A DNA stretch of 64,000 bases from Verrucomicrobiales bacterium (GTDB lineage: Bacteria > Verrucomicrobiota > Verrucomicrobiia > Verrucomicrobiales > DEV007), in the NCBI GenBank assembly GCA_002698785.1, contig PAAG01000059.1, forward strand, positions 62,001-126,000, read 5' to 3'. Made by a program: the position numbers and the translations under genes. Shown here in pieces: positions 43,767 through 52,852 of the stretch (within the stretch, counting starts at the first letter, position 1; every line of letters starts with the position of its first letter). The notes beneath the pieces were generated by a model, which was given only the letters and a program-made list of their open reading frames with translations, did no database searches and was not told the origin of the DNA.

Positions 43767-44672
43767 CTATCGATTCAGCGCCAGATAATGCAGGACCGCC
43801 TTCTGCGCGTGCAGACGATTCTCAGCCTGCTGAAAAACTTCATCCGATCTCGATTCGAGCACTTCCTCGGTAATCTCTTTGCCGCGATACGCAGGAAGAC
43901 AATGCTGAACGATCGCACCGGGATTCGCGAGGGATACGATCTTTGAATTGATCTGAAACGGTGCCAACACCTTCAGTCGCCCTTCCGCTTCCGCCTCCTT
44001 GCCCATACTGACCCAAGTGTCCGTATAGAGGACATCCGCCTCTTTCGCACCCATCACCGGATCATCAGTAATCGTAACCGGTGCGTCTCCCAACCGCTCC
44101 ATGAAACTGCTGTGCGGTTGAAACTCCTTCGGTGCAGCAATGACTAACTCAAACCCCAGTCTTTTCGCAGCCCAAGCCCAGGACCGGCCCATATTACAGT
44201 CTCCATCTCCGAAAAACGCGACTCTCTTGCCAGCCCAGCTTCCAAGCTTCTCTTTGATCGTTAACAGATCAGCAAGAATCTGGCAGGGATGCTCCTCATC
44301 AGTAAGTGCATTGATCGTAGGAATTTTGCCGAATTCCGCAAAATCAACCACGTCCTGCTGATCGTAAGTCCGGATGATAATCCCATGAACCATGCGTCCA
44401 AGCACACGGGCCGTATCTTTGATAGGTTCGCCACGTCCAAGCTGAACATCATTAGCATTCAGAAACATGGGTCGCGCGCCCAATTCGTTCAGGCCAACTT
44501 CGAAGCTAACCCGAGTCCTCGTTGAAGACTTGGTAAAGATCATCGCCCACGTCTCACCCAGGAGAACCTGATCCGATTGCCTGCCGCGGTCTCCTTTGAG
44601 CTTCACTGCATGATCGACAATCTTTTCAATCTCCTCACCCGAGAGGTGCTCAATTCCTAACAAATGCTTCAT
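43767..44672 (-). CDS. argF: Ornithine carbamoyltransferase
   Basis: A 301-residue enzyme that joins carbamoyl phosphate and ornithine to citrulline. FTKSSTRTRVSFEVG contains the STRTR carbamoyl-phosphate motif. DEEHPCQILADLL holds the HPCQ motif, and HCLPAYRGKEI is the ornithine-side motif near the C-terminus. The size is typical for a catabolic/anabolic OTC monomer; the enzyme acts as a trimer. It closes the argCJBDF run, 18 bases after argD. Confidence 0.97.
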   Translation of the reverse strand: MKHLLGIEHLSGEEIEKIVDHAVKLKGDRGRQSDQVLLGETWAMIFTKSSTRTRVSFEVGLNELGARPMFLNANDVQLGRGEPIKDTARVLGRMVHGIIIRTYDQQDVVDFAEFGKIPTINALTDEEHPCQILADLLTIKEKLGSWAGKRVAFFGDGDCNMGRSWAWAAKRLGFELVIAAPKEFQPHSSFMERLGDAPVTITDDPVMGAKEADVLYTDTWVSMGKEAEAEGRLKVLAPFQINSKIVSLANPGAIVQHCLPAYRGKEITEEVLESRSDEVFQQAENRLHAQKAVLHYLALNR

Positions 44673-44690
44673 TTTTCTTTCTCTTTTCGA

Positions 44691-45953
44691 CTATTCCGAA
44701 CTTGCGATTTCCTTCAATACTCCTTCAAACAGAGTCAGCGCTTCATCCACTTCTTCATCCGTCACGTTCAGGCGAGGGAGCCAACGAACGACTCCAGCGC
44801 CCGCTGGCACAGTCAGCATGCCCTTTTCCATCACCTTGTTGACAACATACATTGCCGGGGTCATTCCAGACTCCGCAAACTTGGGCAGCTCCGCCATCTT
44901 ATCGGAATTCAAAACAAACCCGAGCATGAGCCCAATCCCGCGCAAATCATCAAGAAAAGGAATATTCCAGCCCGACACCACATCGCGAATCCGCTTCTCC
45001 TGTCGGCTCACATTCTCCAGTATCCCCTCCTCTTCGATTGTCTTGAGAACAGAAAGGCAGACAGCCGATCCCAGAGGAGTTCCACCAAACGTGGACCCGT
45101 GAGTTCCTGGTCCCAGCGCGGGGGCGCACGCATCGTTTGCCCAGATAGCACCAACGGGAAATCCCCCACCAAACCCTTTTGCCCAACTGACCGCATCGGG
45201 CTCTACCGAAACTGCGCTATCTTTCAAAATTGTCCGCCAGCCACACCAATCACCTGTCCTTCCAGAACCACACTGAACCTCGTCAAACATCAGCAGAAGA
45301 TCGTACTCGTCCCTCAACTCAGCAGCGGTTTGCATAAACTCGGACGTCGCGGGATTAATTCCGCCTTCCCCCTGCAAAGGTTCAAAGAGTATGCCTGCTG
45401 TCTTTTCTGAAACGGCTTCGCGAAGTGTATCACTGTCGTTAAAAGGAACGTGAAGAAACCCTGGAAGAAGCGGATCGAAACCGATCTTCACTTTCTCCTG
45501 AGCCGTAGCGGCGATTCCCCCCAGTGTCCGACCATGGAAAGATTGCTTACAGGTGATCACCTCATTTTTGCCCGACTCTTTGCCGTATTTGTCGAACGCC
45601 TTTTTTCTCGCCAGTTTGATCAGCGCATCGTTCGCCTCGGCACCGCTATTGCAGAAAAATACTTTGCCCGAAATCTGCACCATTTTCTCCACCACGAACT
45701 GAGCCAGCTCAGCCTGCTTACGAATGTGATACAAGTTCGAACAATGGATCAACTCGGCACCCTGCGAAGAAAGGGCACGCTGCATAGCCTCCGGACAATG
45801 CCCGAGCGAACAGACCGCAATCCCCGTAGCAAAGTCAAGGAGGCGTCGACCGTCCTCATCCCAGACATAGCCGCCCTCGCCACGCGAAATCGCGATCGGG
45901 AAACGACCGTAGTTCCCGAGAAGATACTTTTCGGTCAACTCAAACGTGGTCAT
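44691..45953 (-). CDS. argD: Acetylornithine aminotransferase
   Basis: A 420-residue class III PLP aminotransferase. The Lys in DAVSWAKGFGGGFPVGAIW binds PLP. LMFDEVQCGSGRTG is the cofactor Asp region, and the N-terminal GNYGRFPIAISRGEGGYVWD is typical of the ArgD group. It converts N-acetylglutamate semialdehyde to N-acetylornithine and often doubles in lysine synthesis. Its ATG overlaps the argB stop by 4 bases, so the two are translationally coupled. Confidence 0.96.
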   Translation of the reverse strand: MTTFELTEKYLLGNYGRFPIAISRGEGGYVWDEDGRRLLDFATGIAVCSLGHCPEAMQRALSSQGAELIHCSNLYHIRKQAELAQFVVEKMVQISGKVFFCNSGAEANDALIKLARKKAFDKYGKESGKNEVITCKQSFHGRTLGGIAATAQEKVKIGFDPLLPGFLHVPFNDSDTLREAVSEKTAGILFEPLQGEGGINPATSEFMQTAAELRDEYDLLLMFDEVQCGSGRTGDWCGWRTILKDSAVSVEPDAVSWAKGFGGGFPVGAIWANDACAPALGPGTHGSTFGGTPLGSAVCLSVLKTIEEEGILENVSRQEKRIRDVVSGWNIPFLDDLRGIGLMLGFVLNSDKMAELPKFAESGMTPAMYVVNKVMEKGMLTVPAGAGVVRWLPRLNVTDEEVDEALTLFEGVLKEIASSE

Positions 45954-46837
45954 TTTACAATCTCTGTTCCAATTCCCTTCTTCGTAAAAATCTCAAGGAG
46001 GAGAGAATGAGGAATCCGTCCATCAATGAAGTGAACTTTCTCCACTCCCGCGTGCAGGGCATCCACAGCTGAGCGAACTTTGGGAATCATTCCGCCTCCT
46101 ATCACCCCTTCCTCGATCAGTCCCTCAACCTGATTCGCATGGAGAGAATGAATCAACGTCGACTCATCGGAAGGGTCCTGCATCAACCCTAGCACATCAC
46201 TAAGATAGACTAGCTTTGCCACCTTCAGTTCTGCAGCCAGAGCGCTGGCCGCGAGGTCGGCATTAACGTTCAGACTCAACCGTGTTCCCGATTCCGACGC
46301 CACCGGCGAAACCACTGGCACCGTATCGGTCGAGAGAGCTGCCAGAATACGGGAGAGGTCAAAGCCGGTAACTCGCCCCACTCGTCCCAGGCTGACTTCA
46401 CGCTCCTCCTCCTTTGACCATCCGGAAATTCTTTCGCCGATGAAAGCTTCATTACCCGGAACCCCGAGGGCGCGACCGCCATAACTCTCGATTCCCTCCA
46501 CCAGGCCGGGATTGATGACACGGCTCAACGTTCTTTCCACGATCGCCATCGACTCATCGGTCGTCACACGGAGACCACCAACCCACTCCGGCTCCAGGCC
46601 GGCCTCAGCCATTGCTGCCGAAATCGCCTTTCCACCACCATGGACCAGCACAGGTCTCATACCGCTCAATTCCATGAAAACGACATCCCTCAAAAGCCGG
46701 CGCACCAGTTCGGGATCTTCCATCGCGCTACCGCCGACTTTGATCAGGATCGTCTTATTGCGAAATTCCTGTAGGTAGGGCAAAGCCTCCACCAGGACGG
46801 CGGCTTTCTCGATTTGCTGTTGGAGCTCCGATTCCAT
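45950..46837 (-). CDS. argB: Acetylglutamate kinase
   Basis: A 295-residue amino-acid kinase. TILIKVGGSAM at the start is the ATP-binding Lys/Gly loop. RPVLVHGGGKAISAAMAE follows, and VVSPVASESGTRLSLN then VNADLAASALAAELK are the later substrate and nucleotide motifs. It phosphorylates N-acetylglutamate, the feedback-controlled step in organisms using the cyclic route. An N-terminal helix of about 25 residues is present, like the arginine-sensitive hexameric type. Stop overlaps argD by 4 bases. Confidence 0.96.
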   Translation of the reverse strand: MESELQQQIEKAAVLVEALPYLQEFRNKTILIKVGGSAMEDPELVRRLLRDVVFMELSGMRPVLVHGGGKAISAAMAEAGLEPEWVGGLRVTTDESMAIVERTLSRVINPGLVEGIESYGGRALGVPGNEAFIGERISGWSKEEEREVSLGRVGRVTGFDLSRILAALSTDTVPVVSPVASESGTRLSLNVNADLAASALAAELKVAKLVYLSDVLGLMQDPSDESTLIHSLHANQVEGLIEEGVIGGGMIPKVRSAVDALHAGVEKVHFIDGRIPHSLLLEIFTKKGIGTEIVK

Positions 46838-46924
46838 CGAAAAAGGGAAGCGGTAAGTCTCGCCGAAATGACGAATCGAGCAAGAGAAGATTCCGACGAA
46901 TCACCGACAAGCCTTACGCAGTGG

Positions 46925-48157
46925 TCAACGCTTCACGTTGAGCGCATACTCGTGGCGATTAAAATCCACATATTCAGGAGAAAGATCAGCCGTGTAGACA
47001 TTGAACGAGCCACTCCCAAGATTCAGGTTGATACAAACAGTGAACTCAGACTCTCTCACCGCCTCAGAAAGCCGGTCGATATCGGTATTCGCCGCTATGC
47101 CATTCTGCGCGGCCAGTACCCCATTGAAATAAATATCGACCATCTCCTCTTTCACTCTAGCCCCTGAGTAGCCAACGGCATGGATGACACGGCCCCAGTT
47201 CGGATCATTACCATTCCAGGAACACTTCACCAGCTTAGAATTCGCAACAGCCCGAGCCACCCGTTCTGCGTCGAGATTCGTTGCGGCTCCTTTCACGACA
47301 ACTTCTACCAGCTTGGTCACCCGTTCTCCATCGGCCACGATCTTCTTTGCCAGAGAGAGCATCACCCAGCGAAGAGCTTCGCGAAACTCATAACTTCCTT
47401 CTCCCCCGCGGGTTACAGTCTTGTTTCCCGCCTGGCCATTGGACATCACGATGACAGTATCGTTCGTGCTCATATCACCATCGACCAAGATACGATTGAA
47501 CGAAAGATCCACCGCCTCTCGAGTCGCAGCCACCAGCTCGGCTTTTGAAACGGCCGCGTCAGTGGTGACGAAACACAGCATCGTTGCCATGTGGGGATTA
47601 ATCATCCCAGCACCCTTCGCAATCGCACCGATCCGCACCTTAGCGCCGTTGATTTTCACACTCACAGACACACTCTTTGGGCGAGTATCGCTCGTTATGA
47701 TCGCCTGCGCTGCAGCATCACTGTCGTAGTCGAGATTTTCGATCAGTTCAGGAAACTTGGCTTCCAGTCGCTCGAGGGGTAAAGGAACACCGATAATACC
47801 TGTCGAACAGACCTGGATTTCCCTCTGAAGCAAACCAAGCCCTTTGCTCGTCATACTTGCCATGGCACGAGCTTTCACAATCCCGTCAGGACCGGTACAG
47901 GCGTTTGCGTTTCCGCTGTTCACAATGATGGCTCTCGGCTCACACGATTTGATGTAACTTGAGGAAAGGCGCACCGGAGCCGCCCGAACCTCATTCTGCG
48001 TATACACAGCATCACAAATGGTGGGAAATTCAGAATAGATGAGAGCAAGGTCAAGACGCTCTGCAGAAGGATTCTTGATGCCACACGCCACAGCGCCAGC
48101 TTTGAAACCCTTCGGGGCACACAAGCCGCCCTCAACTTCTTTAATTTTTCGTCCCAT
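46925..48157 (-). CDS. argJ: Glutamate N-acetyltransferase, bifunctional ArgJ
   Basis: A 410-residue ornithine acetyltransferase. GAGMINPHMATMLCFVTTD carries the autocleavage site before the catalytic Thr of ATM; the proenzyme splits itself into alpha and beta chains. VDGDMSTNDTVIVMSNG and WNGNDPNWGRVIHAVGYSGA are further signatures. It transfers acetyl from N-acetylornithine to glutamate, so the pathway runs as a cycle and needs little ArgA. Whether it also uses acetyl-CoA cannot be read from sequence. Confidence 0.96.
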   Translation of the reverse strand: MGRKIKEVEGGLCAPKGFKAGAVACGIKNPSAERLDLALIYSEFPTICDAVYTQNEVRAAPVRLSSSYIKSCEPRAIIVNSGNANACTGPDGIVKARAMASMTSKGLGLLQREIQVCSTGIIGVPLPLERLEAKFPELIENLDYDSDAAAQAIITSDTRPKSVSVSVKINGAKVRIGAIAKGAGMINPHMATMLCFVTTDAAVSKAELVAATREAVDLSFNRILVDGDMSTNDTVIVMSNGQAGNKTVTRGGEGSYEFREALRWVMLSLAKKIVADGERVTKLVEVVVKGAATNLDAERVARAVANSKLVKCSWNGNDPNWGRVIHAVGYSGARVKEEMVDIYFNGVLAAQNGIAANTDIDRLSEAVRESEFTVCINLNLGSGSFNVYTADLSPEYVDFNRHEYALNVKR

Positions 48158-48177
48158 AACAGATCAGACTTGAGCGA

Positions 48178-49242
48178 TCAAAAACTGAGTAATCCGCAGG
48201 TCTCCTCGAATCCCTGCATCAGGTTAAAACTTTGTATCGCCTGGCTCGCAGCTCCTTTACCGAGATTATCCTCTGCACTAGAGAGGATCAGGCGATTTGT
48301 TCGAGTATCTACAACCCATCCTACATCCACGAAATTTGTGCGAACCACGTTCTTGGTATCGGCAAATTTCCCCTCACCGCGAATTCTCACAAAAGGTTCG
48401 TCGTTGTAGGCTTCTTCATACGCTTTCTCTACCTGAGAAGAAATCGTATTCACATCTCCAATCACTTTCGAAAAGATCGTTGTCGCTATCCCCGCCGTGA
48501 TGGGCATCAAATGAGGAACGAAGGAGATATTCACCACCTCATCAGCAGCAATTGACAGCTCCTGCTCAATTTCACTCAAATGCCGATGCTTCGGTGCTCC
48601 ATACGCCCGGAGACTCTCATTCACTTCAGCAAACAGCAGAGAAGTATCTGCCTTTTTTCCTGCCCCACTCACACCCGACAGACTCGAAACAGCGATGGAT
48701 GAAGTATCAAGCAACCGGTTCTTCAAAAGGGGTAACAACGGCACTAGAATACTGGTCGGGTAGCACCCGGGCGAAGCAACCAGTTGCGCTTCTCGTATTT
48801 CGTTTCTATAGACTTCTGGCAAACCATAGACGGCTTTCTCTAATAGATCCGGGGCTGGGTGTGCGTGACCGTAAAATTCTTCATATACATCAGCATCACG
48901 CAGACGAAAATCGGCGCTCAAGTCGACAATGCGAAGCCCGGCTTTCAGCAAAGGAACAGCAAACTCAGAGGCGACTCCGTGTGGCAACGCCAGAAACGCA
49001 GTTTCAACACCCGACGCAACGATGGCGTCGATATCTGGTTGCACGAAGCTGACTCCTTCCGCCCCTGGAGCCCCAGCCAATCTGGGAAAAACGTCAGAAA
49101 GCGACCTGCCACTCTCCTGGCGGGAAGTTACTGCTGCCAGTTGTACGAGAGGATGGTTCACGAGAACACGGAGGAGCTCCTGTCCCGTATAACCACTGGC
49201 ACCGACAACGGCCACTTTGGTTCTGGTTCCTGATTCAGACAT
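48178..49242 (-). CDS. argC: N-acetyl-gamma-glutamyl-phosphate reductase
   Basis: A 354-residue NADPH-dependent dehydrogenase from the ATG at 49242. VAVVGASGYTGQELLRVL is the cofactor loop. VASPGCYPTS contains the catalytic Cys, and SFVPHLMPITAGIATTIF supplies the His region. It reduces N-acetylglutamyl phosphate to the semialdehyde, the second step of arginine synthesis. It is the first gene of the argCJBDF operon, 20 bases ahead of argJ. Confidence 0.96.
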   Translation of the reverse strand: MSESGTRTKVAVVGASGYTGQELLRVLVNHPLVQLAAVTSRQESGRSLSDVFPRLAGAPGAEGVSFVQPDIDAIVASGVETAFLALPHGVASEFAVPLLKAGLRIVDLSADFRLRDADVYEEFYGHAHPAPDLLEKAVYGLPEVYRNEIREAQLVASPGCYPTSILVPLLPLLKNRLLDTSSIAVSSLSGVSGAGKKADTSLLFAEVNESLRAYGAPKHRHLSEIEQELSIAADEVVNISFVPHLMPITAGIATTIFSKVIGDVNTISSQVEKAYEEAYNDEPFVRIRGEGKFADTKNVVRTNFVDVGWVVDTRTNRLILSSAEDNLGKGAASQAIQSFNLMQGFEETCGLLSF

Positions 49243-49390
49243 GCGGGGGAAGCAGCATGGCACAGAATCCGATCTAGTCTAAGAACATCTCGGTGAACAC
49301 GAAAATTTTTCAGGCACAAAGCCGCTTGCGGATTCCAAAATTCAAGCCACAATATGCGCTCCGCGAAAACGTTTTGCGGAATCTGGTCGA

Positions 49391-49467
49391 CGGGACGTGG
49401 CGCAGTCTGGTAGCGCACCACAATGGGGTTGTGGGGGTCGCTGGTTCGAATCCAGTCGTCCCGACCA
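49391..49467 (+). tRNA. tRNA-Pro (anticodon GGG)
   Basis: The 77 bases fold as a cloverleaf. The acceptor pairs CGGGACG with CGTCCCG, and the D stem is GCGC. The anticodon stem is CCACA/TGTGG with loop ATGGGGT, so the anticodon is GGG (49425-49427), reading CCC and CCU proline codons. The T arm is GCTGG-TTCGAAT-CCAGT with one G-T pair. The discriminator base is A and the CCA end is encoded. Alone, between the arg operon and a surface-glycan gene set. Confidence 0.95.
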
Positions 49468-49468
49468 C

Positions 49469-49488
49469 CCTTCGCAATGCGAAGGTTT
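49469..49488 (+). terminator. Terminator-like hairpin after tRNA-Pro
   Basis: CCTTCGC (49469-49475), loop AAT, GCGAAGG (49479-49485), then TTT. It is one base after the tRNA CCA end. The stem is 7 bp and the T-run is short, so termination may be partial. Confidence 0.55.
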
Positions 49489-49522
49489 CCGGTTTAACAG
49501 AAAACTAGTCTAAAACTCGACC

Positions 49523-50557
49523 ATGATACTCAAAGATTCCGCCGTCCTCGTTATTGGCGGCACAGGCTCCCTTGGGTCCGCCTTTCTCAAACGGTTATTG
49601 AGCTTTGGCCCCGATGCACCCTCGTCCGTGACAGTCTTCAGTCGCGACGAAGCAAAGCAAACCAAGCTGAAAGAGCAGATCGACGAGTTGTTGAGAAACA
49701 TTCAATCGCCACCCAACATTCAATTCAAATTTCGACTTGGCGATGTTCGTGATCAAGACTCCCTCTATACTGCGATCACTGGCCACGACATCGTTATCCA
49801 CGCCGCCGCACTGAAACAAGTGGACCGCTGCGAGCACTTTCCCGACCAGGTGGTGAAAACCAATATTAACGGGGCAATGAACTTGGTGAGCGCGATCGAA
49901 AAGCACCCTAGCCCCCCTTCTCTTGTCGTAGGCATATCGACCGACAAGGCTTGCCTTCCCGTAAATGCTATGGGGATAACCAAGGCCATGCAGGAAAAAA
50001 TCTTTATCGCGGCAAACTCTCGGTGCCTGAAGACTCGATTCGTATCTGTACGGTACGGAAACGTGCTGGCTTCTCGCGGTTCCGTCGTTCCCCTCTTCCA
50101 TCGTCAGGCACGTGAAGGACGCGACATCACTGTAACGCATGCTAACTGCACTCGTTTTTTCCTGACGCTGGGCGAAGCAGTAGAAACAATTCTTCATGCG
50201 ATCGCACATGGCAAGAATGGTGAGATCGTTGTTCCGAAAATTCGATCGTTCCATATGATCAACATCGCAAAGAGCCTGGCAAAGGAAGCCGATGTCGCGG
50301 TGAGAATAATCGGTATGAGGGGGGGCGAGAAGATTCACGAGACACTCATCAGTAATCAAGAAGCCAGAAGAATGCGGAAAGAGGCGGGTTACTACATTAT
50401 CAAGCCGGAAAACCGCTCCACGCCACCTGAAGACAGCGAAGTTTCAGCCGCTTGGGAATTCACCTCCGACCTGGAACCGCTGTCCGAAGGCGAAACGGAC
50501 CATTTCCTCGCTGAGAACAAAATGACTCTGGAAGACACCCCGGTGTTCGATCTCTAA
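49523..50557 (+). CDS. UDP-GlcNAc 4,6-dehydratase/5-epimerase, CapE/FnlA-type
   Basis: A 344-residue extended short-chain dehydrogenase/reductase. GGTGSLG at 12-18 binds the cofactor. The active-site stretch STDKACLPVNAMGITKAMQEK gives Lys142 and Met150-x3-Lys154, the MxxxK form used by FlaA1/CapE-type enzymes instead of YxxxK. SVRYGNVLASRGSVVPLF and MRGGEKIHETLIS complete the family pattern. CapE and FnlA turn UDP-GlcNAc into UDP-2-acetamido-2,6-dideoxy-beta-L-arabino-4-hexulose, the first step towards L-FucNAc, L-RhaNAc or L-QuiNAc. The other enzymes of this route are encoded on the opposite strand just downstream. Ends overlap the convergent glycosyltransferase gene by 4 bases. Confidence 0.88.
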   Translation: MILKDSAVLVIGGTGSLGSAFLKRLLSFGPDAPSSVTVFSRDEAKQTKLKEQIDELLRNIQSPPNIQFKFRLGDVRDQDSLYTAITGHDIVIHAAALKQVDRCEHFPDQVVKTNINGAMNLVSAIEKHPSPPSLVVGISTDKACLPVNAMGITKAMQEKIFIAANSRCLKTRFVSVRYGNVLASRGSVVPLFHRQAREGRDITVTHANCTRFFLTLGEAVETILHAIAHGKNGEIVVPKIRSFHMINIAKSLAKEADVAVRIIGMRGGEKIHETLISNQEARRMRKEAGYYIIKPENRSTPPEDSEVSAAWEFTSDLEPLSEGETDHFLAENKMTLEDTPVFDL

Positions 50558-51693
50558 AGCCGTAGCCTCCGCCGAATTGAAGTGATAATTCCTTCCTGCA
50601 ACCGTCTGTTCAGTTCCGCATTAGTGCTTTGCACCTCCTGGAGGACACCTCTTAATTCCTCAATGTTCGCGAGACTCTCTTGGAGGTCTGCATCGAGTCT
50701 TTCGACGAGCTCCAGTCTCTCATTCGCAGCAGCCTGGCTCTCTTGTAACTGATCATCGAGCGAATGAATGAGTTTGAGTCGCTCCTCAGCAGTGGCAACC
50801 AATAGAACATCCCTTTCCTCTGCCCCGCGAATGTATCCACTTTCATCGAGGCTCAGGGAATTCCGATCCATTACCAGAAACCGCCTGTCCGCGTGGCACA
50901 GCTCTGGATCCATGACTGCTGCCGCCGCCACCAAAGCTGTCGCTTTGGCTTGGGAGGCAACTTCCTTGTATTCCTGAGGTAGTTCCGCCTTTTGCAGAAA
51001 TTCATCGATACACCTGATGTGCTCCTCTGCACATTCCACCGAACCCACACGAGCGTGGGAACTCAGTTGCTCATCGTGTACTCGCCAGGCTCCGAACTTT
51101 TCAGGAACGTAGTGGAACTCCCCCTCTAACCCCATCCTCATCCAGAATTCGAGGTCGGGAACGTGACGATAACGGGAATCCCATCCCCCAGCCCGATTAG
51201 AAGCATCTACGCGAAATGCGGCACCCACTCCGATATTACACATGTGATCCATCAGGAGATGCTTCAATCCAATTTCGGGAGAACAATTGGAGCTGAGAAT
51301 CCGATTTTCCCAGTCAATCAAATCATATTCTCCCGCTACGACAACGATCGAAGGGTTCTCTTGAAACACCGGTATAGCAGAGGAGAGGCACTCAGGATAC
51401 AACAGGTCGTCATCTGATAACATGATGGCGATCTCACCTTCAGCCCTTTCAAGACCGATATTTACCGCAGCAGACTGGCCATTCCCTCCACCCTCGAGCA
51501 CCAAAATTCTCGAATCGGCGGCAGCAAGCTCTTCAGCTACCGTTTTTGTCTCATCCGTCGATCCATCATTCACAATGACGACTTCAAAGTTCTTATAAGT
51601 CTGCGCCAGGACAGACCCCACAGCCCCTCGAAGACAATGGCTCCGGTTCCGAGTTGGGATAATAATGCTCGCTTTGATAGCTCGATCTCTCAT
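50554..51693 (-). CDS. Family-2 glycosyltransferase with coiled-coil tail
   Basis: A 379-residue protein. Residues 8-115 form a GT-A domain: IIIPTRNRSHCLRGAVGSV at the nucleotide site, VVIVNDGSTDETK, and the DxD-like SDDDLLYPE. The acceptor part continues to about 210 (PDLEFWMRMGLEGEF). From about 290 to 370 the chain is a charged coiled coil (ERLKLIHSLDDQLQESQAA), which could hold the enzyme in a complex or measure chain length. There is no membrane segment. Its ATG overlaps the stop of the CapG-like gene (51690-51693). The sugar is not predictable but an L-aminosugar is favoured by context. Confidence 0.85.
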   Translation of the reverse strand: MRDRAIKASIIIPTRNRSHCLRGAVGSVLAQTYKNFEVVIVNDGSTDETKTVAEELAAADSRILVLEGGGNGQSAAVNIGLERAEGEIAIMLSDDDLLYPECLSSAIPVFQENPSIVVVAGEYDLIDWENRILSSNCSPEIGLKHLLMDHMCNIGVGAAFRVDASNRAGGWDSRYRHVPDLEFWMRMGLEGEFHYVPEKFGAWRVHDEQLSSHARVGSVECAEEHIRCIDEFLQKAELPQEYKEVASQAKATALVAAAAVMDPELCHADRRFLVMDRNSLSLDESGYIRGAEERDVLLVATAEERLKLIHSLDDQLQESQAAANERLELVERLDADLQESLANIEELRGVLQEVQSTNAELNRRLQEGIITSIRRRLRL

Positions 51694-52811
51694 TCAAAAT
51701 TCACACCCTGCCATTCGTGGCATAGCTTCGCAGTTCCAAGTATTAATTTCACAACGCGTTCCGAAGTATTCGTCACTTCATATTCGGGTGGCACATTTCC
51801 GGAATCTTTCCAAAGGCGAGAGGTTACCAACTTCACAGCATCGAAGATTATCTCTCGATTCAAACCGGTTACCACGATGTGCCCCGTATCCATCGCTTCG
51901 GGACGCTCAATGGAATGACGCAGGGTAACAGCTGGAAAACCTAGAATGGCAGCCTCCTCGCTCACAGTACCGCTGTCAGAAAGTGTGCATCTCGCATTGA
52001 GTTGCAGGGCAATGTAATCGTGAAATCCAAACGGCTCCAGGAAACGCACATCCCCTTTCGCCCGCCAGCCATTCAACTTTTCGACTCGCTCTCTTGTCCT
52101 TGGGTGCATCGAGACAATCACTGGAATTCCGTATTCCTCACTCAAAAGATCGAATGTTTCTAGCAAACCGACCAATTTTCCCTCGCTGTCCACATTCTCC
52201 GCTCGATGAATACTGGCGAGAAAATAATTTCCCCTCTCCAATTTCAATTCATTCAACACAGCCGAGGCCTTGAATTTCGCTCGGTTAAAATCCAACACCT
52301 CCCGCATGGGCGATCCGGTCAGGTAGATTGATCGAGGATGAATCCCTTCAGCCAGTAGGTTCCGACGTGCATGCTCTGTGTAGACCAGATTGACGTCACT
52401 GGAGTGATCGACAATGCGCCGATTCATTTCCTCTGGAACATTCGGATCAAAACACCGATTGCCTGCTTCCATATGAAAGATCGGGATCTTCAAACGCCTC
52501 GCAATGATCGCACTTAGCGCGCTGTTCGTATCCCCCAGGATCAACACTGCATCTGGCCTCTCTTTCAAAAGAACCTTTTCGGTTTCGATCAACACTTCAC
52601 CAATAATTCTTCCGGGAGAAGACCGGTCGATCTCCAGGAAATAATCAGGTTCCCTGACTCCCAAATCCTGAAAAAAAACCTCACTCAACCTGAAATCAGA
52701 GTTTTGCCCAGTGTGAACCAGGACATGGTCAAACACCTCATCTAACGAAGCAATGACTCGCGACAGACGGATAATCTCTGGCCGAGTTCCAAGAATAGTG
52801 AGAATCTTCAT
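51690..52811 (-). CDS. UDP-aminosugar 2-epimerase, WecB/CapG/FnlC-type
   Basis: A 373-residue GT-B-fold epimerase. ILTILGTRPEIIRLSRVIA is the family opening, HMEAGNRCFDPNVPEEMNRR the central catalytic region (with Asp and Glu), and SDSGTVSEEA near 280 binds the UDP phosphates. Compared with the housekeeping WecB group, the HMEAGNRCFD form matches the CapG/FnlC/WbjD branch. That branch inverts C-2 in the 6-deoxy-L-aminosugar pathway rather than making UDP-ManNAc. It lies in the same operon as the CapF-like reductase. Confidence 0.85.
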   Translation of the reverse strand: MKILTILGTRPEIIRLSRVIASLDEVFDHVLVHTGQNSDFRLSEVFFQDLGVREPDYFLEIDRSSPGRIIGEVLIETEKVLLKERPDAVLILGDTNSALSAIIARRLKIPIFHMEAGNRCFDPNVPEEMNRRIVDHSSDVNLVYTEHARRNLLAEGIHPRSIYLTGSPMREVLDFNRAKFKASAVLNELKLERGNYFLASIHRAENVDSEGKLVGLLETFDLLSEEYGIPVIVSMHPRTRERVEKLNGWRAKGDVRFLEPFGFHDYIALQLNARCTLSDSGTVSEEAAILGFPAVTLRHSIERPEAMDTGHIVVTGLNREIIFDAVKLVTSRLWKDSGNVPPEYEVTNTSERVVKLILGTAKLCHEWQGVNFE

Positions 52812-52852
52812 GTAAAATCTGGGGGTCTCATCTCCGAGGGAAAGCGCACGTC

